Positions 1 through 8,768 of a stretch of 64,000 nucleotides of DNA are shown here, one piece after another. The position numbers and the translations under genes are program-made. The notes below the pieces were generated by a model. That model was not told the DNA's origin, did not search any database, and was given only the letters and a program-made list of their open reading frames with translations. How positions within the stretch are numbered: position 1 is the stretch's first letter; each line of letters starts with the position of its first letter. The DNA lies in assembly GCF_023502205.1 (NCBI RefSeq), contig NZ_JAMFLG010000026.1, forward strand, positions 1 to 64,000, in the 5' to 3' direction. The stretch comes from Aquiflexum sp. TKW24L (GTDB taxonomy: Bacteria > Bacteroidota > Bacteroidia > Cytophagales > Cyclobacteriaceae).

Positions 1-287
1 CAGCTTACCCTTCATTTAAAATTGTTTCTCGGACACTAGTGATTATGAATTATGAATTATGAATCAATGTCGTTAAAATAAGCTTTTGCGTTATACAAAC
101 CTTTTCCAAAGTTGGGACCAGACCATGAAAATCTTAAAACATCCATTCCGAACTTCGGAAAAGTTTATCGAATTTCCCCTAACTACACGACATTGAATTA
201 TGAATTAAAAATTTAACCGATTATAAACGTTTAATCGGACCATAGATAAATGTATGTTTGGTATTTTAGTAAAATACTAAACCTAAC
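1..287. other. Intergenic region with TATGAAT repeats
   Basis: No coding region is recognised here. The stretch near 43-65 repeats ATTATGAATTATGAA, and similar words recur at 641-680. This looks like the low-complexity spacer DNA common in this genome. Confidence 0.5.
253..260 (+). promoter_or_regulatory. Candidate Bacteroidota -7 box
   Basis: TATGTTTG matches the Bacteroidota -7 consensus TAnnTTTG. It lies 28 bases upstream of the ATG at 288. No convincing TTG-type -33 element is seen at the usual spacing, so the call is tentative. An inverted repeat (GTATTTTAGTAAAATAC) lies just downstream. Confidence 0.35.
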
Positions 288-638
288 ATGAAAAACCCAA
301 TCCTTGATAAAAGTTATAATTTTGCAGAAAAGATTCTGAACGTCTATTTTTTCCTCCGCGAAAAGAATCATTACAGGCTAGCAGATCAAATTGTTGGTTC
401 GGGCACCTCAATAGGAGCAAATGTGGTAGAGGCCCAAGCCGCACAATCAAAAAATGACTTTATATCCAAAATCAGCATCGCATCAAAAGAGGCAAGAGAA
501 ACGGCCTATTGGATCAAATTACTAAATCGAAAAGAATTGATCCAAGACCATCCTGACAATCTCTATTTACAAACGGAAATCGAAGAGATTATAAAAATTC
601 TAAACTCCATTTTGATTTCCTCAAAAAATAACCGCTAA
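288..638 (+). CDS. Four-helix-bundle protein (S23/IVP-like)
   Basis: A 116-aa protein of the family named after proteins encoded in 23S rRNA intervening sequences. In Bacteroidota it is usually a stand-alone gene of unknown function. Visible family marks are the N-terminal helix with FAEKILNVYFFLRE, the central GSGTSIGANVVEAQ motif at about residues 37-50, and the following SKNDFISKISIASKEARETAYWI stretch in which KEA and YW are typical. Length is normal for the family. The ATG start is clear. No rRNA gene is nearby, so it is not an rRNA insertion here. A nucleic-acid or protein-binding role is only inferred. Confidence 0.8.
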   Translation: MKNPILDKSYNFAEKILNVYFFLREKNHYRLADQIVGSGTSIGANVVEAQAAQSKNDFISKISIASKEARETAYWIKLLNRKELIQDHPDNLYLQTEIEEIIKILNSILISSKNNR

Positions 639-675
639 CCACCTTCATTATTAATTCATAATTCATAATTCTGAA

Positions 676-1599
676 TTAAAAAAACTCCCAAACCTTCCCC
701 ACATACAACTCCCCTCCAAAACTCTCTTTCCATTGGACGAGGCTTTCTTTTGGCAAACCTGTTTTTGGGTCACTCACACCGCCGAGGTCGATGTATTTTT
801 CACCGATATTCCGCATCAGGTAACCTATCAGGAGATCGACCGCCCTGTTTTTCCTCCCTTCATCTGTCGAAGCGATATATTGGGTGCGGGCTACCATAGG
901 ATGGGCAAAGACAGTAACTCCGGCCAATATTTCTCCTTTGTGGTAAGCATTGAATTGCCGGATTTTCTCAGGATTATTGGCAGCCAAGGAAGTTATCTCC
1001 GCAAGCGTATGAACCGGTTCATAACCCAAAATCTGCCTGTGGTAGGGCATCAGGATTTCTTCCCAAAATGTTGTAAAGCCATCATCCTCTTCAATATGGA
1101 TCCCTTTGTTCATGGCTTTTTGGACTCCCCATCTTTTGCCCCTGTCCGAGATCACTTTTGGCAGTTCGATGGCATAATTGGGATCTTCGTCCACCAAGAC
1201 CCCGTCTGCTGAGAGCATGAGGGCATCGTTGTCTAGCTTTTCGGCATGGTAAAACTCCGGAATCGGTTTGACCCGGATCCTGTCAAATCCATTTGCAAAC
1301 AAGAACTTAATGGAAGATTGGATGATTTCCTGTTGGAGTGCAGGATCAGTGCCTTTTCGGAATATCCAACCTCCGAAAGTCAAGCCCTGATGGGACAAAA
1401 ACGTATGTTCGTAGCTGTTGCCGGGAAGAACAGAGATCAAATCATTTCCATGGTAGATCAGAAGAGAAGCATCGGTAAATCGGTCTTTATGGTAATCCAT
1501 AAAACTCCTGGAATGAAGAAATACCCCATTGGAACTGTCTTCGACCAGCTCATTCCAGGCATCTATATCAGATGGGGTATAGGATTTAATTTTTAACAA
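676..1599 (-). CDS. FemAB-like GNAT acyltransferase
   Basis: A 307-aa protein with the layout of FemAB/Acetyltransf_6 proteins: an N-terminal half that begins with a GNAT-like KSYTPSDIDAWNELV and a C-terminal half with GEILAGVTVFAH (about 222-233), RTQYIASTDEGRKNRAVDLLIGYLM and IDLGGVSDP. The last segment is the classic FemAB-like strand where substrate and acyl donor meet. The substrate is unknown; relatives transfer aminoacyl or acyl groups to cell-envelope precursors. The only in-frame start is a TTG at 1599. The gene stands alone. Confidence 0.65.
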   Translation of the reverse strand: MLKIKSYTPSDIDAWNELVEDSSNGVFLHSRSFMDYHKDRFTDASLLIYHGNDLISVLPGNSYEHTFLSHQGLTFGGWIFRKGTDPALQQEIIQSSIKFLFANGFDRIRVKPIPEFYHAEKLDNDALMLSADGVLVDEDPNYAIELPKVISDRGKRWGVQKAMNKGIHIEEDDGFTTFWEEILMPYHRQILGYEPVHTLAEITSLAANNPEKIRQFNAYHKGEILAGVTVFAHPMVARTQYIASTDEGRKNRAVDLLIGYLMRNIGEKYIDLGGVSDPKTGLPKESLVQWKESFGGELYVGKVWEFF

Positions 1600-2187
1600 G
1601 GTAATGGGGGATTAAGAATGAAATGGCTATGCCGTTGGGTGATAAATGAAATCAGCATTCAGAACCGGTGAAGTCCATTTACTGCGATTGCGGGATGATA
1701 ATTAATACTAATTGTGTCAGCTAAAAAAATCAGAAACAAAACTGCTTTGGTTCATTTCAATATCTATTTAATATCCAATATCCATCAATATCCATTTAAT
1801 ATCCAATATCTATCAATATCCAATATCTTCAAATTGATTGTCGAATGGTTTATAGCAGGAATATATAGATATTTTTCTTTGTCTTTGCGCCTTCGCGTCT
1901 TTGCGGGAATAATTCTTTGCCTCTTTACCGGGAATTACCCTTTGTGCCTTCGTGCCTTTGTGGGATTTTCTTTTTCTTTCGCGTCTTTGCGGGAAAATTT
2001 TCTTTGTGCCTTCGTACCTTTGTGAGATGTTTTTTGAGCCTTCGCTGGAAATTACCCTTCGCGTCTTTGCGGGAAAATACTTTTGTGTCTTTGTGCCTTT
2101 GTGTCTTTGTGGGGAATTATTTTTTGCGTCTTCGCGTCTTTGCGGGAAAATACCTTTGTGCCTTCGTTTCTTTGTGGGAATTGTGTC
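1600..2187. repeat. Repeat-rich spacer: ATATCCA and GCAAAGACGC families
   Basis: A non-coding spacer. At 1758-1830 the words ATATCCA and ATCAATATCC repeat many times. From about 1880 to 2175 a degenerate tandem repeat follows, with units close to TTTGTGCCTTCGTGTCTTTG followed by CGGGAA. The reverse complement (TTCCCGCAAAGACGCGAAGG) belongs to the same family as the repeats at 49107-49320 and 49780-49815. Several open frames cross it, but their translations are repetitive and unlike proteins. Confidence 0.7.
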
Positions 2188-3642
2188 TTAAATTTTTGCA
2201 GCAACCGACCTTCCCCTCACATACTCCTCCCGCTTATACCTAACCTTACCCCTGTATGCCAATACCAGAAGCCCAATAAAAACCACTGCGGCTACAGCAT
2301 ACACCTCAAAGGAAAACATATTCCCAAAGTGCATCAAATACCGCTGTGCCGGAAAACTTGACCAGAATTCCTTATTTCCAAGGGCATCCTCCATCCCAAC
2401 CACATTGAGTGGCAACCAAAATGCAGAGAGCAGGACATTCAGCACACTGATGACAATCACATCCTTGTTGACGATGCGGTATTTCCTCGCAGACTTCAAC
2501 AGCAATACAACAATAAATGGCAGAAACGCCAACAGCAGCCTCGACTCAGGATGCAAGACAAATACAAACATCAACAGACTTACGGCCATCATGCCCATAC
2601 CGAGCTTGGCGGCTTCCCTGATTATCCTTGGAAAAAAGGCAAGGGTCAAAGGAATCAGGAAACCAAAAAACAGCATGTGTCCTACCAAAAAATCCCCCGG
2701 ATAGCGCAGGGTATCTTGTAACAGGCTCATGAAAATTGCCCCAAAATCCAGGTTGATATTGCTGCCCGAAAGAAGAAAAATCACAATGAAATACACGAAT
2801 AAGACCCCGACAAGCCTCCCTATTTTTTGCTGTTTCGCTTTCTTTTTAAGCAATTCAAAGCTTTGTGGCCAGTCTACCTGATTCCTGACCATCACCGCAA
2901 AAACAAACAATACCAAAATTATGACCGATGCAATATGCAACACAGTGGTCCAAAAGTCTTGACCTGAAAACCTTCCCGTAAGGATGCTTACTGCCAAGAC
3001 AATTCCTAAAATGAGCAAAGACGCCAATACAGGAAAAAAGGATTTAGGCCCTTCTTTGGGGTAAACCACCAAAGGTTCACTCGGTAAAAATATCAACAAC
3101 AACCCTGTCAGCATCATAGTCGGCCAGACAAACCCGGCGATGATAGAGACCAAAAACAATTTTTGCCTGTTGACCTTGATGAAATAATTGGCCTGACCGA
3201 TAGCAAGCATCAGGGTAGGCAAATCTGTCGAAAACGGGTTAAACCAGGGATCCTTAAGGACGGCAAAGTTTGCAAAAATCAATACAAAACCCAGGACGGT
3301 GAGGTTGTCCCCAAGCCGGAGTTTGGTGGCCAAAGAGAAATACCAATACACCCCCAAACCCAAAAACAGAAAGTGCAGAATCAGCATGCCCCGCATCAGG
3401 TTATCATAACTCTTGAGGATATGCAAAGCGCCAAATATCACATTCACAAAAGCAAAAGGCATCAACCTTTGCATCTGAAACAAATTGTAACCTCCGTCTT
3501 CTATGTCCTCCAGAAAATTACCTGCAACATCCCTGAAAAACAGACCATCGCCCATAGCACCTTCGTTGACAGGCAATTTCTCTCCCGTAATCTGAAAAAT
3601 CACTATGGTGAACAGCGCGGCAATTAATGTAAATCTTATCAA
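2188..3642 (-). CDS. Multi-pass membrane protein of unknown function
   Basis: A 484-aa, very hydrophobic protein with about ten or more membrane segments. A soluble loop (about 21-48, including NEGAMGDGLFFRDVAGNF) follows the first helix. A conserved-looking acidic loop after TM1 resembles the layout of polyprenol-dependent glycosyltransferases of the GT-C type, but I see no clear DxD-type motif, so this is only a guess. The start is a TTG at 3642, which keeps the first membrane helix intact; the next Met would remove it. The C-terminus is basic (YRGKVRYKREEYVRG). Confidence 0.55.
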   Translation of the reverse strand: MIRFTLIAALFTIVIFQITGEKLPVNEGAMGDGLFFRDVAGNFLEDIEDGGYNLFQMQRLMPFAFVNVIFGALHILKSYDNLMRGMLILHFLFLGLGVYWYFSLATKLRLGDNLTVLGFVLIFANFAVLKDPWFNPFSTDLPTLMLAIGQANYFIKVNRQKLFLVSIIAGFVWPTMMLTGLLLIFLPSEPLVVYPKEGPKSFFPVLASLLILGIVLAVSILTGRFSGQDFWTTVLHIASVIILVLFVFAVMVRNQVDWPQSFELLKKKAKQQKIGRLVGVLFVYFIVIFLLSGSNINLDFGAIFMSLLQDTLRYPGDFLVGHMLFFGFLIPLTLAFFPRIIREAAKLGMGMMAVSLLMFVFVLHPESRLLLAFLPFIVVLLLKSARKYRIVNKDVIVISVLNVLLSAFWLPLNVVGMEDALGNKEFWSSFPAQRYLMHFGNMFSFEVYAVAAVVFIGLLVLAYRGKVRYKREEYVRGRSVAAKI

Positions 3643-4008
3643 GTTATACTGGGGTTGGGTGAAAGGTTATTTTTGGAATTGGCAATTTTAGGAAGATCAA
3701 ATTAGGTCTCAAATCCAAATCTAAATTATTTTTTTTCAATCAGTCTCTCAATATTTATCACAATCAATAATGTATATACGCTTCTTTGCAAGTTACCTCT
3801 ATTCTTATTCAGTCGGGACGCCTGCCTGCGGTAGGCAGGGAAGACATAAAACAGTATTTACACAATTTCAATTTGAGACATTTAGCCATAATTTTTTAAA
3901 TTATCATCGTATTTACTTCTTTTCGGAATACCCCAATATCCATTAATATCCAGTATCAATTAATATCCAATATCCATCAATATCAAGTTAATATCCAATA
4001 TCATTTAA
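3643..4008. repeat. Spacer with a hairpin and ATATCCA repeats
   Basis: A spacer of about 366 bases without a gene. Near 3820-3838 CCTGCCT and AGGCAGG form a 7-bp hairpin next to GTCGGGACG, a palindromic element type common in this phylum. From 3938 to 4005 ATATCCA and ATCAATATC words repeat again. Confidence 0.55.
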
Positions 4009-4512
4009 TCATCCAAATACAAGAATTCCCCCAACCTCTTCAATTTCGGCTTCCATAACAGAAACCTTTATTTTCCTTTGAACCTTCTCATAAGTTTTAT
4101 TGACCAGAAAATCCAAATACTCCAAGTCTATCTCCCTTCCGATCAAAACCAACTCAATGGTTCCTGAATCGATGCCTTTTGCATAATCTCCAACGATATA
4201 AGCCTTCTCCACATTGCCCAACCTCTGAACTACCTGCACCAGCAATTGGTCCAATCCCAAAAACTTCGACACCATATTCCTGATTTCCTGAAAGAAAGGA
4301 TGCTCATCGTTGGCGCGGTAAACCTTGGTTTTCCCCTCATCCCCTGCCTTCAACAAACCCGCGTCAGTCAGGCGATTGAGTTCGACCCGCACCGAATTGG
4401 TGGATTCGTCAAATTCCTTAGCCAAGGAACGAAGGTAACTGGCATTGGTATGAGAGAAAAACTTCAGCAGGAGTTTTACCCGCGTTTTGGAGGTGACTAA
4501 AGAGTCAAGCAT
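4009..4512 (-). CDS. Winged-helix transcriptional regulator
   Basis: A 167-aa protein. Residues 1-75 form an ArsR/MarR-like winged helix: LVTSKTRVKLLLKFF, then the recognition-helix region EFDESTNSVRVELNRL and the wing LLKAGDEGKTKVYRAN. Residues 80-167 form a compact alpha/beta domain (AYIVGDYAKGIDSGTIELVLIG) that resembles a degenerate nucleotidyltransferase fold, as seen in small Bacteroidota regulators of surface-polysaccharide genes. Catalytic residues are not evident. The gene stands alone; an array of GAGTAA half-sites lies about 155 bases upstream and could be its operator. Confidence 0.65.
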   Translation of the reverse strand: MLDSLVTSKTRVKLLLKFFSHTNASYLRSLAKEFDESTNSVRVELNRLTDAGLLKAGDEGKTKVYRANDEHPFFQEIRNMVSKFLGLDQLLVQVVQRLGNVEKAYIVGDYAKGIDSGTIELVLIGREIDLEYLDFLVNKTYEKVQRKIKVSVMEAEIEEVGGILVFG

Positions 4513-5161
4513 TTATAAAGATGGAGGGGGTGATATAATGGGACCGGGTGAGAGTCCTTGGTGAAAAAATCCGGAAAACTTGAGTCCCAAATGGACATTT
4601 TCCAAAAGACCATGAGCAAGAAAAACCCAGCTCCGCCCTTTCAGTCACATTAATGGACATGGCTTAACCGAGTAATTAAATTACTCATGAGTAACAAATT
4701 TACTCGGGGAAAATAAAAAAACAAGTAGCATCAAAAGAATTCTTGAAATCTTATAAGTAGCTGATAAATAATATTTTACAAATAAATACCTAAACAAAAT
4801 GAAAAATGAAATTCAGTATGGAATAAATGGATTTGGTAGCTAAAACTGGTCACTGAAAAAATTTAAAAAAATTATGGGTGTAAGGTATCCTGCTTAAAAC
4901 CTTTTGAACCCTATTCTTTTCCTAGTAACCTAATTTTCTTCTACAGTCGGGACGGAAGGCGGAAATTGTCTTTCTCACCCTTGAAGCCATCAGTTTCTTT
5001 TATAAATATTTCACGCAATATCAGATAATTACCTTTTTTATTGATGATTTTCAACTGCCTGGCCCTTAGGCTTCAAAAGCTAGATCAAATGTTACCTTCT
5101 GGTTCAATATCTATTAATATCCAATATCAATGAATATCAATTAAGTACATAACCAACACAA
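4513..5161. other. Non-coding spacer upstream of the winged-helix gene
   Basis: About 650 bases without a recognisable gene. It contains the GAGTAA array at 4668-4707, a GTCGGGACG fragment near 4948 and an ATATCCA repeat stretch at about 5108-5145. The rest is A+T-rich with no clear frame. Confidence 0.5.
4668..4707. promoter_or_regulatory. Array of four GAGTAA half-sites
   Basis: Two nested inverted repeats share one core. CCGAGTAA at 4668-4675 pairs with TTACTCGG at 4700-4707, and between them TTACTCATGAGTAA (4681-4694) is a perfect 14-base palindrome. This gives four GAGTAA half-sites in alternating orientation within 40 bases. Such symmetry suits a dimeric winged-helix regulator, and the gene at 4009-4512 encodes one. 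Binding is inferred only. Confidence 0.45.
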
Positions 5162-5872
5162 TCACTCACAATTCCCCTCCACATCACAACTACTCCCATC
5201 CAGATTTTCTGCGACCTGAAGCACAGGATTTGTCTTCATATAATCCTCCCAAGCTTTGCGGATAGTCTGATCAAAAGCTTCCTTGGGTTGCGCCCCCGAA
5301 ATCCCGTATTTCCTGTCCACTACAAAAAAAGGAACCCCTCGGACACCGATTTGCCTTGACTCATAAATATCCTGCTCGACCTTGTCGGCAAACTCATTGG
5401 AACCCAAACATGCTATAACCCTCTTTTCGGGAAGCCCGACTTCAACTGCCAACTTCACCAAAGTAGCTTGATCATCAATATTGGCACCTTCCGTAAAATA
5501 AGCCTTCAATAACCTTTCCTTCATTTCTCCCCCTTTGCCCAGCGTCTTGGCAAGTTGCAGCAGCCGGTGGGCATTCTTGGCATTGGCTACCACGGTCTTG
5601 TCCATATGGTAAGTCAATCCTTCACCCGCAGCCATTTCCACCACCTGTTGGGAAACCTGCTTGGTCTGTGCCATACTCCATCCCTTGGTTTCGGACAAAT
5701 ATTCCAGCGTGCTTTTGGAAGGGTCAGTCACCATATCAGGATTGAGCAGGAAGCTTTTCCATTCAATTTGGACCTGATCCGCAAATTCAAAATCCTCCAA
5801 AGCAGATTCAAGCCTTCTTTTTCCTATATAACAAAATGGACACATGATGTCCGACCATATTTCTATTTTCAT
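5162..5872 (-). CDS. DsbA-family oxidoreductase (FrnE-like)
   Basis: A 236-aa thioredoxin-fold protein. It begins with KIEIWSDIMCPFCYIGKRR, where the CPFC pair at residues 11-14 is the redox centre. The helical insertion follows, and GVRGVPFFVVDRKYGISGAQ near 180-200 carries the cis-Pro loop. This is the FrnE/2-hydroxychromene isomerase-like branch, which is cytoplasmic; no signal peptide is present. A longer frame extends to 6034, but the extension is not protein-like and would overlap the divergent zinc-ribbon gene, so the ATG at 5872 is preferred. The C-terminus has two further Cys (SSCDVEGNCE). Confidence 0.85.
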   Translation of the reverse strand: MKIEIWSDIMCPFCYIGKRRLESALEDFEFADQVQIEWKSFLLNPDMVTDPSKSTLEYLSETKGWSMAQTKQVSQQVVEMAAGEGLTYHMDKTVVANAKNAHRLLQLAKTLGKGGEMKERLLKAYFTEGANIDDQATLVKLAVEVGLPEKRVIACLGSNEFADKVEQDIYESRQIGVRGVPFFVVDRKYGISGAQPKEAFDQTIRKAWEDYMKTNPVLQVAENLDGSSCDVEGNCE

Positions 5873-5917
5873 AATTGAGATAAATTTACTTCTTTCATAA
5901 ATCCATTTTAAAATGAT

Positions 5918-6085
5918 ATGGTTCAAAAACCAAATACAAAAGAATGTCCTTCCTGCGCCATGGACATAGATCCAAAATCGGAATTCTGCCCCATTTGTGA
6001 CTACCATTTCCCAAAAAGAAATCCTTTGTTCCAATGGATTGCAATACTTTTGGCCATCCTGTTGCTTTTGCTATTGTTTTTTTAA
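5918..6085 (+). CDS. Small zinc-ribbon membrane protein (55 aa)
   Basis: A 55-codon gene that ordinary length cut-offs miss. Residues 10-27 contain two CxxC pairs (CPSC and CPIC) separated by ten residues, a typical zinc ribbon. A hydrophobic helix of about 16 residues, rich in Leu and Ile (about 39-55), ends the protein, so the ribbon should sit in the cytoplasm on a C-terminal anchor. It starts at ATG 5918, 45 bases from the divergent DsbA-like gene, and ends 42 bases before the convergent Fic gene. The function is unknown; the divergent promoter suggests shared control with the oxidoreductase. Confidence 0.7.
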   Translation: MVQKPNTKECPSCAMDIDPKSEFCPICDYHFPKRNPLFQWIAILLAILLLLLLFF

Positions 6086-6127
6086 ACATCCTTCATTTTT
6101 CATTCTTAATTTTCAATTCTTCATTCC

Positions 6128-7198
6128 TTAAACCAGCTCCAAGTGTCTTTCAAGCGAATCCTTCACAGCATCCACCACCAGATGGTAAAATGCTTCAGGA
6201 TTATTGTCTACCTGTACGGCTTCCAAAGCCTTGTAGTAAGCCAACCTTGAATGAAGGTCTCCTTTGAGATTGGCGATGGTATACCCTCTTTTGAGCAAAA
6301 TCAGATTCATGACCAACCTGCTGCTTCTTCCATTCCCGTCAATAAACGGGTGGATACTGACCAATCTTTCGTGCATTTCTGCAGCCAAAATCACGGGATG
6401 CAACCGCCTCTTCTGTCTGTCATAATGAAGGAAATATTCTTCCATCATTTTTTGTAACAAAAAGGGCTGTGGTGGCACATGCTCACTACCGGAGATCCTC
6501 ACCGGAACAGACCGATACTTCCCTGCATTGTCCTTATCAATCCCTTTCAAAATCAAATAATGCAATTCCATCAAAACCCTGGGACTGTAGTCCAATTGGT
6601 CGGTAACCAATTGCTCCATATAAGAAATCGCCTCGGCATGATTGATGGCCTCGAGGTGCTCCCTCATAGACTTCCCTCCAATGGTAATGCCTTCATTGAC
6701 CACTAGGTGTGTCTCCTGCAAGGAAAGCGTATTTCCTTCGATCCTATTACTTTCAAATGTGTAAGCGATATGAAAGAATTCCTGCATCTTTTGGAGCTGG
6801 GTGATGTTCAAAGGCCTTCTGGATTGCCATTTAGCTTTCAGGTCATCGATCTGCTTCAGCTTGTCTTGAATAGACCCACTCAATTCCTCCATGGTCAAAG
6901 CCTGCTGACCCGAAAGATAGGCCACCCTTGACTCTGCCAAGGCAAGGATTTCTCCTGCATTTTCTTCATAGGCCAACAAATTATACACTTTCTCAGCCAG
7001 CCACATTTTCCTTGCTTCCTCAAAAGGAATCTGTAGTGCTTCTGTAAGCGCCTTCAAATTATCCTCTGTCGGTAGCCTGCTTCCTTTCTCATATTTTGAG
7101 ATCAAAGCAGGGTCAATCCCTGATTGAAAAGCAAGGCTTCTCACAACGAGTCCTTTCTCATTTCTTTTTTCATAAAGAACTTTTGCCAATGCACTCAT
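6128..7198 (-). CDS. Fic-family protein with N-terminal XRE domain
   Basis: A 356-aa protein. Residues 1-60 form a Cro/C1-type helix-turn-helix (SLAFQSGIDPALISKYEKGSR). Residues 125-345 form a Fic domain with the active-site motif HPFIDGNGRS at 283-292, complete for nucleotidyl (AMP) transfer: catalytic His, acidic residue and GNGR. Residues 150-155 (SNRIEG) match the inhibitory [ST]xxxE[GN] motif placed N-terminal to the Fic core, so this is a class II, self-inhibited Fic enzyme. Fusion to a DNA-binding domain suggests autoregulation. The target protein is unknown. An inverted repeat lies just upstream. Confidence 0.9.
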   Translation of the reverse strand: MSALAKVLYEKRNEKGLVVRSLAFQSGIDPALISKYEKGSRLPTEDNLKALTEALQIPFEEARKMWLAEKVYNLLAYEENAGEILALAESRVAYLSGQQALTMEELSGSIQDKLKQIDDLKAKWQSRRPLNITQLQKMQEFFHIAYTFESNRIEGNTLSLQETHLVVNEGITIGGKSMREHLEAINHAEAISYMEQLVTDQLDYSPRVLMELHYLILKGIDKDNAGKYRSVPVRISGSEHVPPQPFLLQKMMEEYFLHYDRQKRRLHPVILAAEMHERLVSIHPFIDGNGRSSRLVMNLILLKRGYTIANLKGDLHSRLAYYKALEAVQVDNNPEAFYHLVVDAVKDSLERHLELV

Positions 7199-7199
7199 C

Positions 7200-7237
7200 T
7201 TGTTGATTTATTTATTGTTGACAAATTTATTCAACAA
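7200..7237. promoter_or_regulatory. TTGTTGA inverted repeat, candidate operator
   Basis: TTGTTGA at 7215-7221 is mirrored by TCAACAA at 7231-7237 across a 9-base A+T spacer, and a third TTGTTGA copy lies at 7200-7206. The element is between the divergently transcribed Fic/XRE gene and the aminotransferase at 7285. It is a plausible operator for the HTH domain of the Fic protein. Confidence 0.45.
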
Positions 7238-7284
7238 ATTTCGGAATAAAAACTTTTCCCAATTTTTTTTTACATTTATACACC

Positions 7285-8550
7285 ATGAACAAAAGGAATT
7301 TTCTCAAAAACTTGTCCTTAACGGCCATTGCTGCATCTGCTTCTATTGAAACCTTTTCTAAAACCCTCGATGCCTATGCTCAGATCCCTCCCTCAGACTT
7401 GGCAAGGGATGAAAATTTTTGGAAAAAAATCAGGGAAGGCTATAAGCTCAAGCCGGATTACATCAACCTGGAAAACGGTTATTATTGCTTTATCCCCACC
7501 GAAACCCTCGAAAACTACATCGACCACATCAGGGAGATCAATTTCCAAGGTTCTTGGTACTTCAGAACTGTACAATGGGAAAATAAAGACAAAGCTGCTG
7601 CAAGGTTAGCAGCCACATTCGGCGGAAGTCCCGATGAAGTCGCCATCACCCGAAATGCAACCGAATCACTCGACATCATCATTTCTGGATATCCATGGCA
7701 AAAAGGAGATGAGGCCATATTTGCAGAGCAGGATTATGGCAGTATCCAAAATATGTTTATCCTAGCGGGTAGAAGACATGGCATCACCAATAAAATCGTC
7801 TCTATTCCAAACCACCCCAAATCAGACGAAGAAATAGTCAAAATCTACGAAGATGCCATCAGACCCAATACCAAACTGATGATGGTCAGTCACATGATAA
7901 ACATCACTGGGCAAATCCTTCCCGTCAAGAAAATCTGCGACATGGCACACCGGCACGGGGTAGAAGTAATGTTGGACGGGGCTCACTGCATTGCTCATTT
8001 TGATTTTAAAATAGACGAGCTTAACTGTGACTATTACGCCTGTAGCCTGCACAAATGGCTTAGCGTGCCCTTGGGTTCAGGACTGCTTTATGTCAAGAAA
8101 GACAAAATCAACAAGATTTGGCCGCTTTTAGCTCCTTACGAACTCGACCATGCCAATATCAAAAACCTCAACCATATTGGAACACATCCGGTTGCCACCG
8201 ACCTCGCGGTTAACAACGCGTTGGATTACTTCCAAAAAATAGGTGCTGAAAGAAAAGAAGCAAGACTCCGCTTTTTACAATTGTATTGGAGTGAAAAAGT
8301 CAGGGACTTCCCCAAAATAAATGTCAACACTCCCGCCGATCCTTTCCGTTCATGCGGGATTGCTAATGTTGGCATTGAGGGTTTGGACCCAACTGAAATG
8401 GCAACAATCCTGATGGACAAATACAAGATCTACACAGTGGGTATCAATTACGCCGGAGTAGTTGGATGCAGAATTACACCTAACGTGTATACATCAACTG
8501 ATGAATTAGATGTATTTGTCAATGCTTTGAAGGAAATGGCAAAATCCTGA
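7285..8550 (+). CDS. Class V PLP-dependent aminotransferase-like enzyme
   Basis: A 421-aa fold-type I PLP enzyme of the class V (NifS/isopenicillin N epimerase-like) branch. The internal aldimine Lys is K257 in SLHKWLSVPLGSG, and D231 in LDGAH contacts the pyridine nitrogen. The N-terminus (MNKRNFLKNLSLTAIAASAS) looks like an export signal, twin-arginine-like but with KR instead of RR, so the enzyme may act outside the cytoplasm as many Bacteroidota homologues appear to. Reaction and substrate are unknown. It is 218 bases upstream of the arginine leader ORF and probably not part of that operon. Confidence 0.8.
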   Translation: MNKRNFLKNLSLTAIAASASIETFSKTLDAYAQIPPSDLARDENFWKKIREGYKLKPDYINLENGYYCFIPTETLENYIDHIREINFQGSWYFRTVQWENKDKAAARLAATFGGSPDEVAITRNATESLDIIISGYPWQKGDEAIFAEQDYGSIQNMFILAGRRHGITNKIVSIPNHPKSDEEIVKIYEDAIRPNTKLMMVSHMINITGQILPVKKICDMAHRHGVEVMLDGAHCIAHFDFKIDELNCDYYACSLHKWLSVPLGSGLLYVKKDKINKIWPLLAPYELDHANIKNLNHIGTHPVATDLAVNNALDYFQKIGAERKEARLRFLQLYWSEKVRDFPKINVNTPADPFRSCGIANVGIEGLDPTEMATILMDKYKIYTVGINYAGVVGCRITPNVYTSTDELDVFVNALKEMAKS

Positions 8551-8768
8551 TGGCTAAAACCTGTTCATTTTATTTTAGAAAATCCCCTATTATTCAACAC
8601 ATTTCACAATGGCTAAAAGTAACAAACGCGCAATAAATTGCTAAAAAGCCAAACTTCCCCTTGATTTTTGCCCATCCATGTAAGATTGTACTTGCACATT
8701 GAAATAACTGAAATTATTGCTTGCATCTTATTTCAAACCTTTTCACATTTGCTCACGTTTTCAAAAGC
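8551..8768. other. Spacer upstream of the arginine leader ORF
   Basis: About 220 bases between the aminotransferase stop and the leader ORF. No clear TAnnTTTG promoter is seen, although transcription of the arginine cluster should begin somewhere here. A short frame at 8610 (11 codons) is not supported as a gene. Confidence 0.4.

Noticed and set aside
1714-2361. Several overlapping frames of 79-108 codons
   Set aside because: They translate the degenerate tandem repeat (FASLREN, LCLRAFV and similar) and have no protein-like composition.
5873-6034. N-terminal extension of the DsbA-like gene
   Set aside because: The extension overlaps the zinc-ribbon gene on the other strand and is unlike the family; the ATG at 5872 starts the conserved fold.
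8610-8645. An 11-codon ORF (MAKSNKRAINC) as arginine leader
   Set aside because: Only one Arg codon and no associated structure; the 43-codon ORF at 8769 is a far better candidate.
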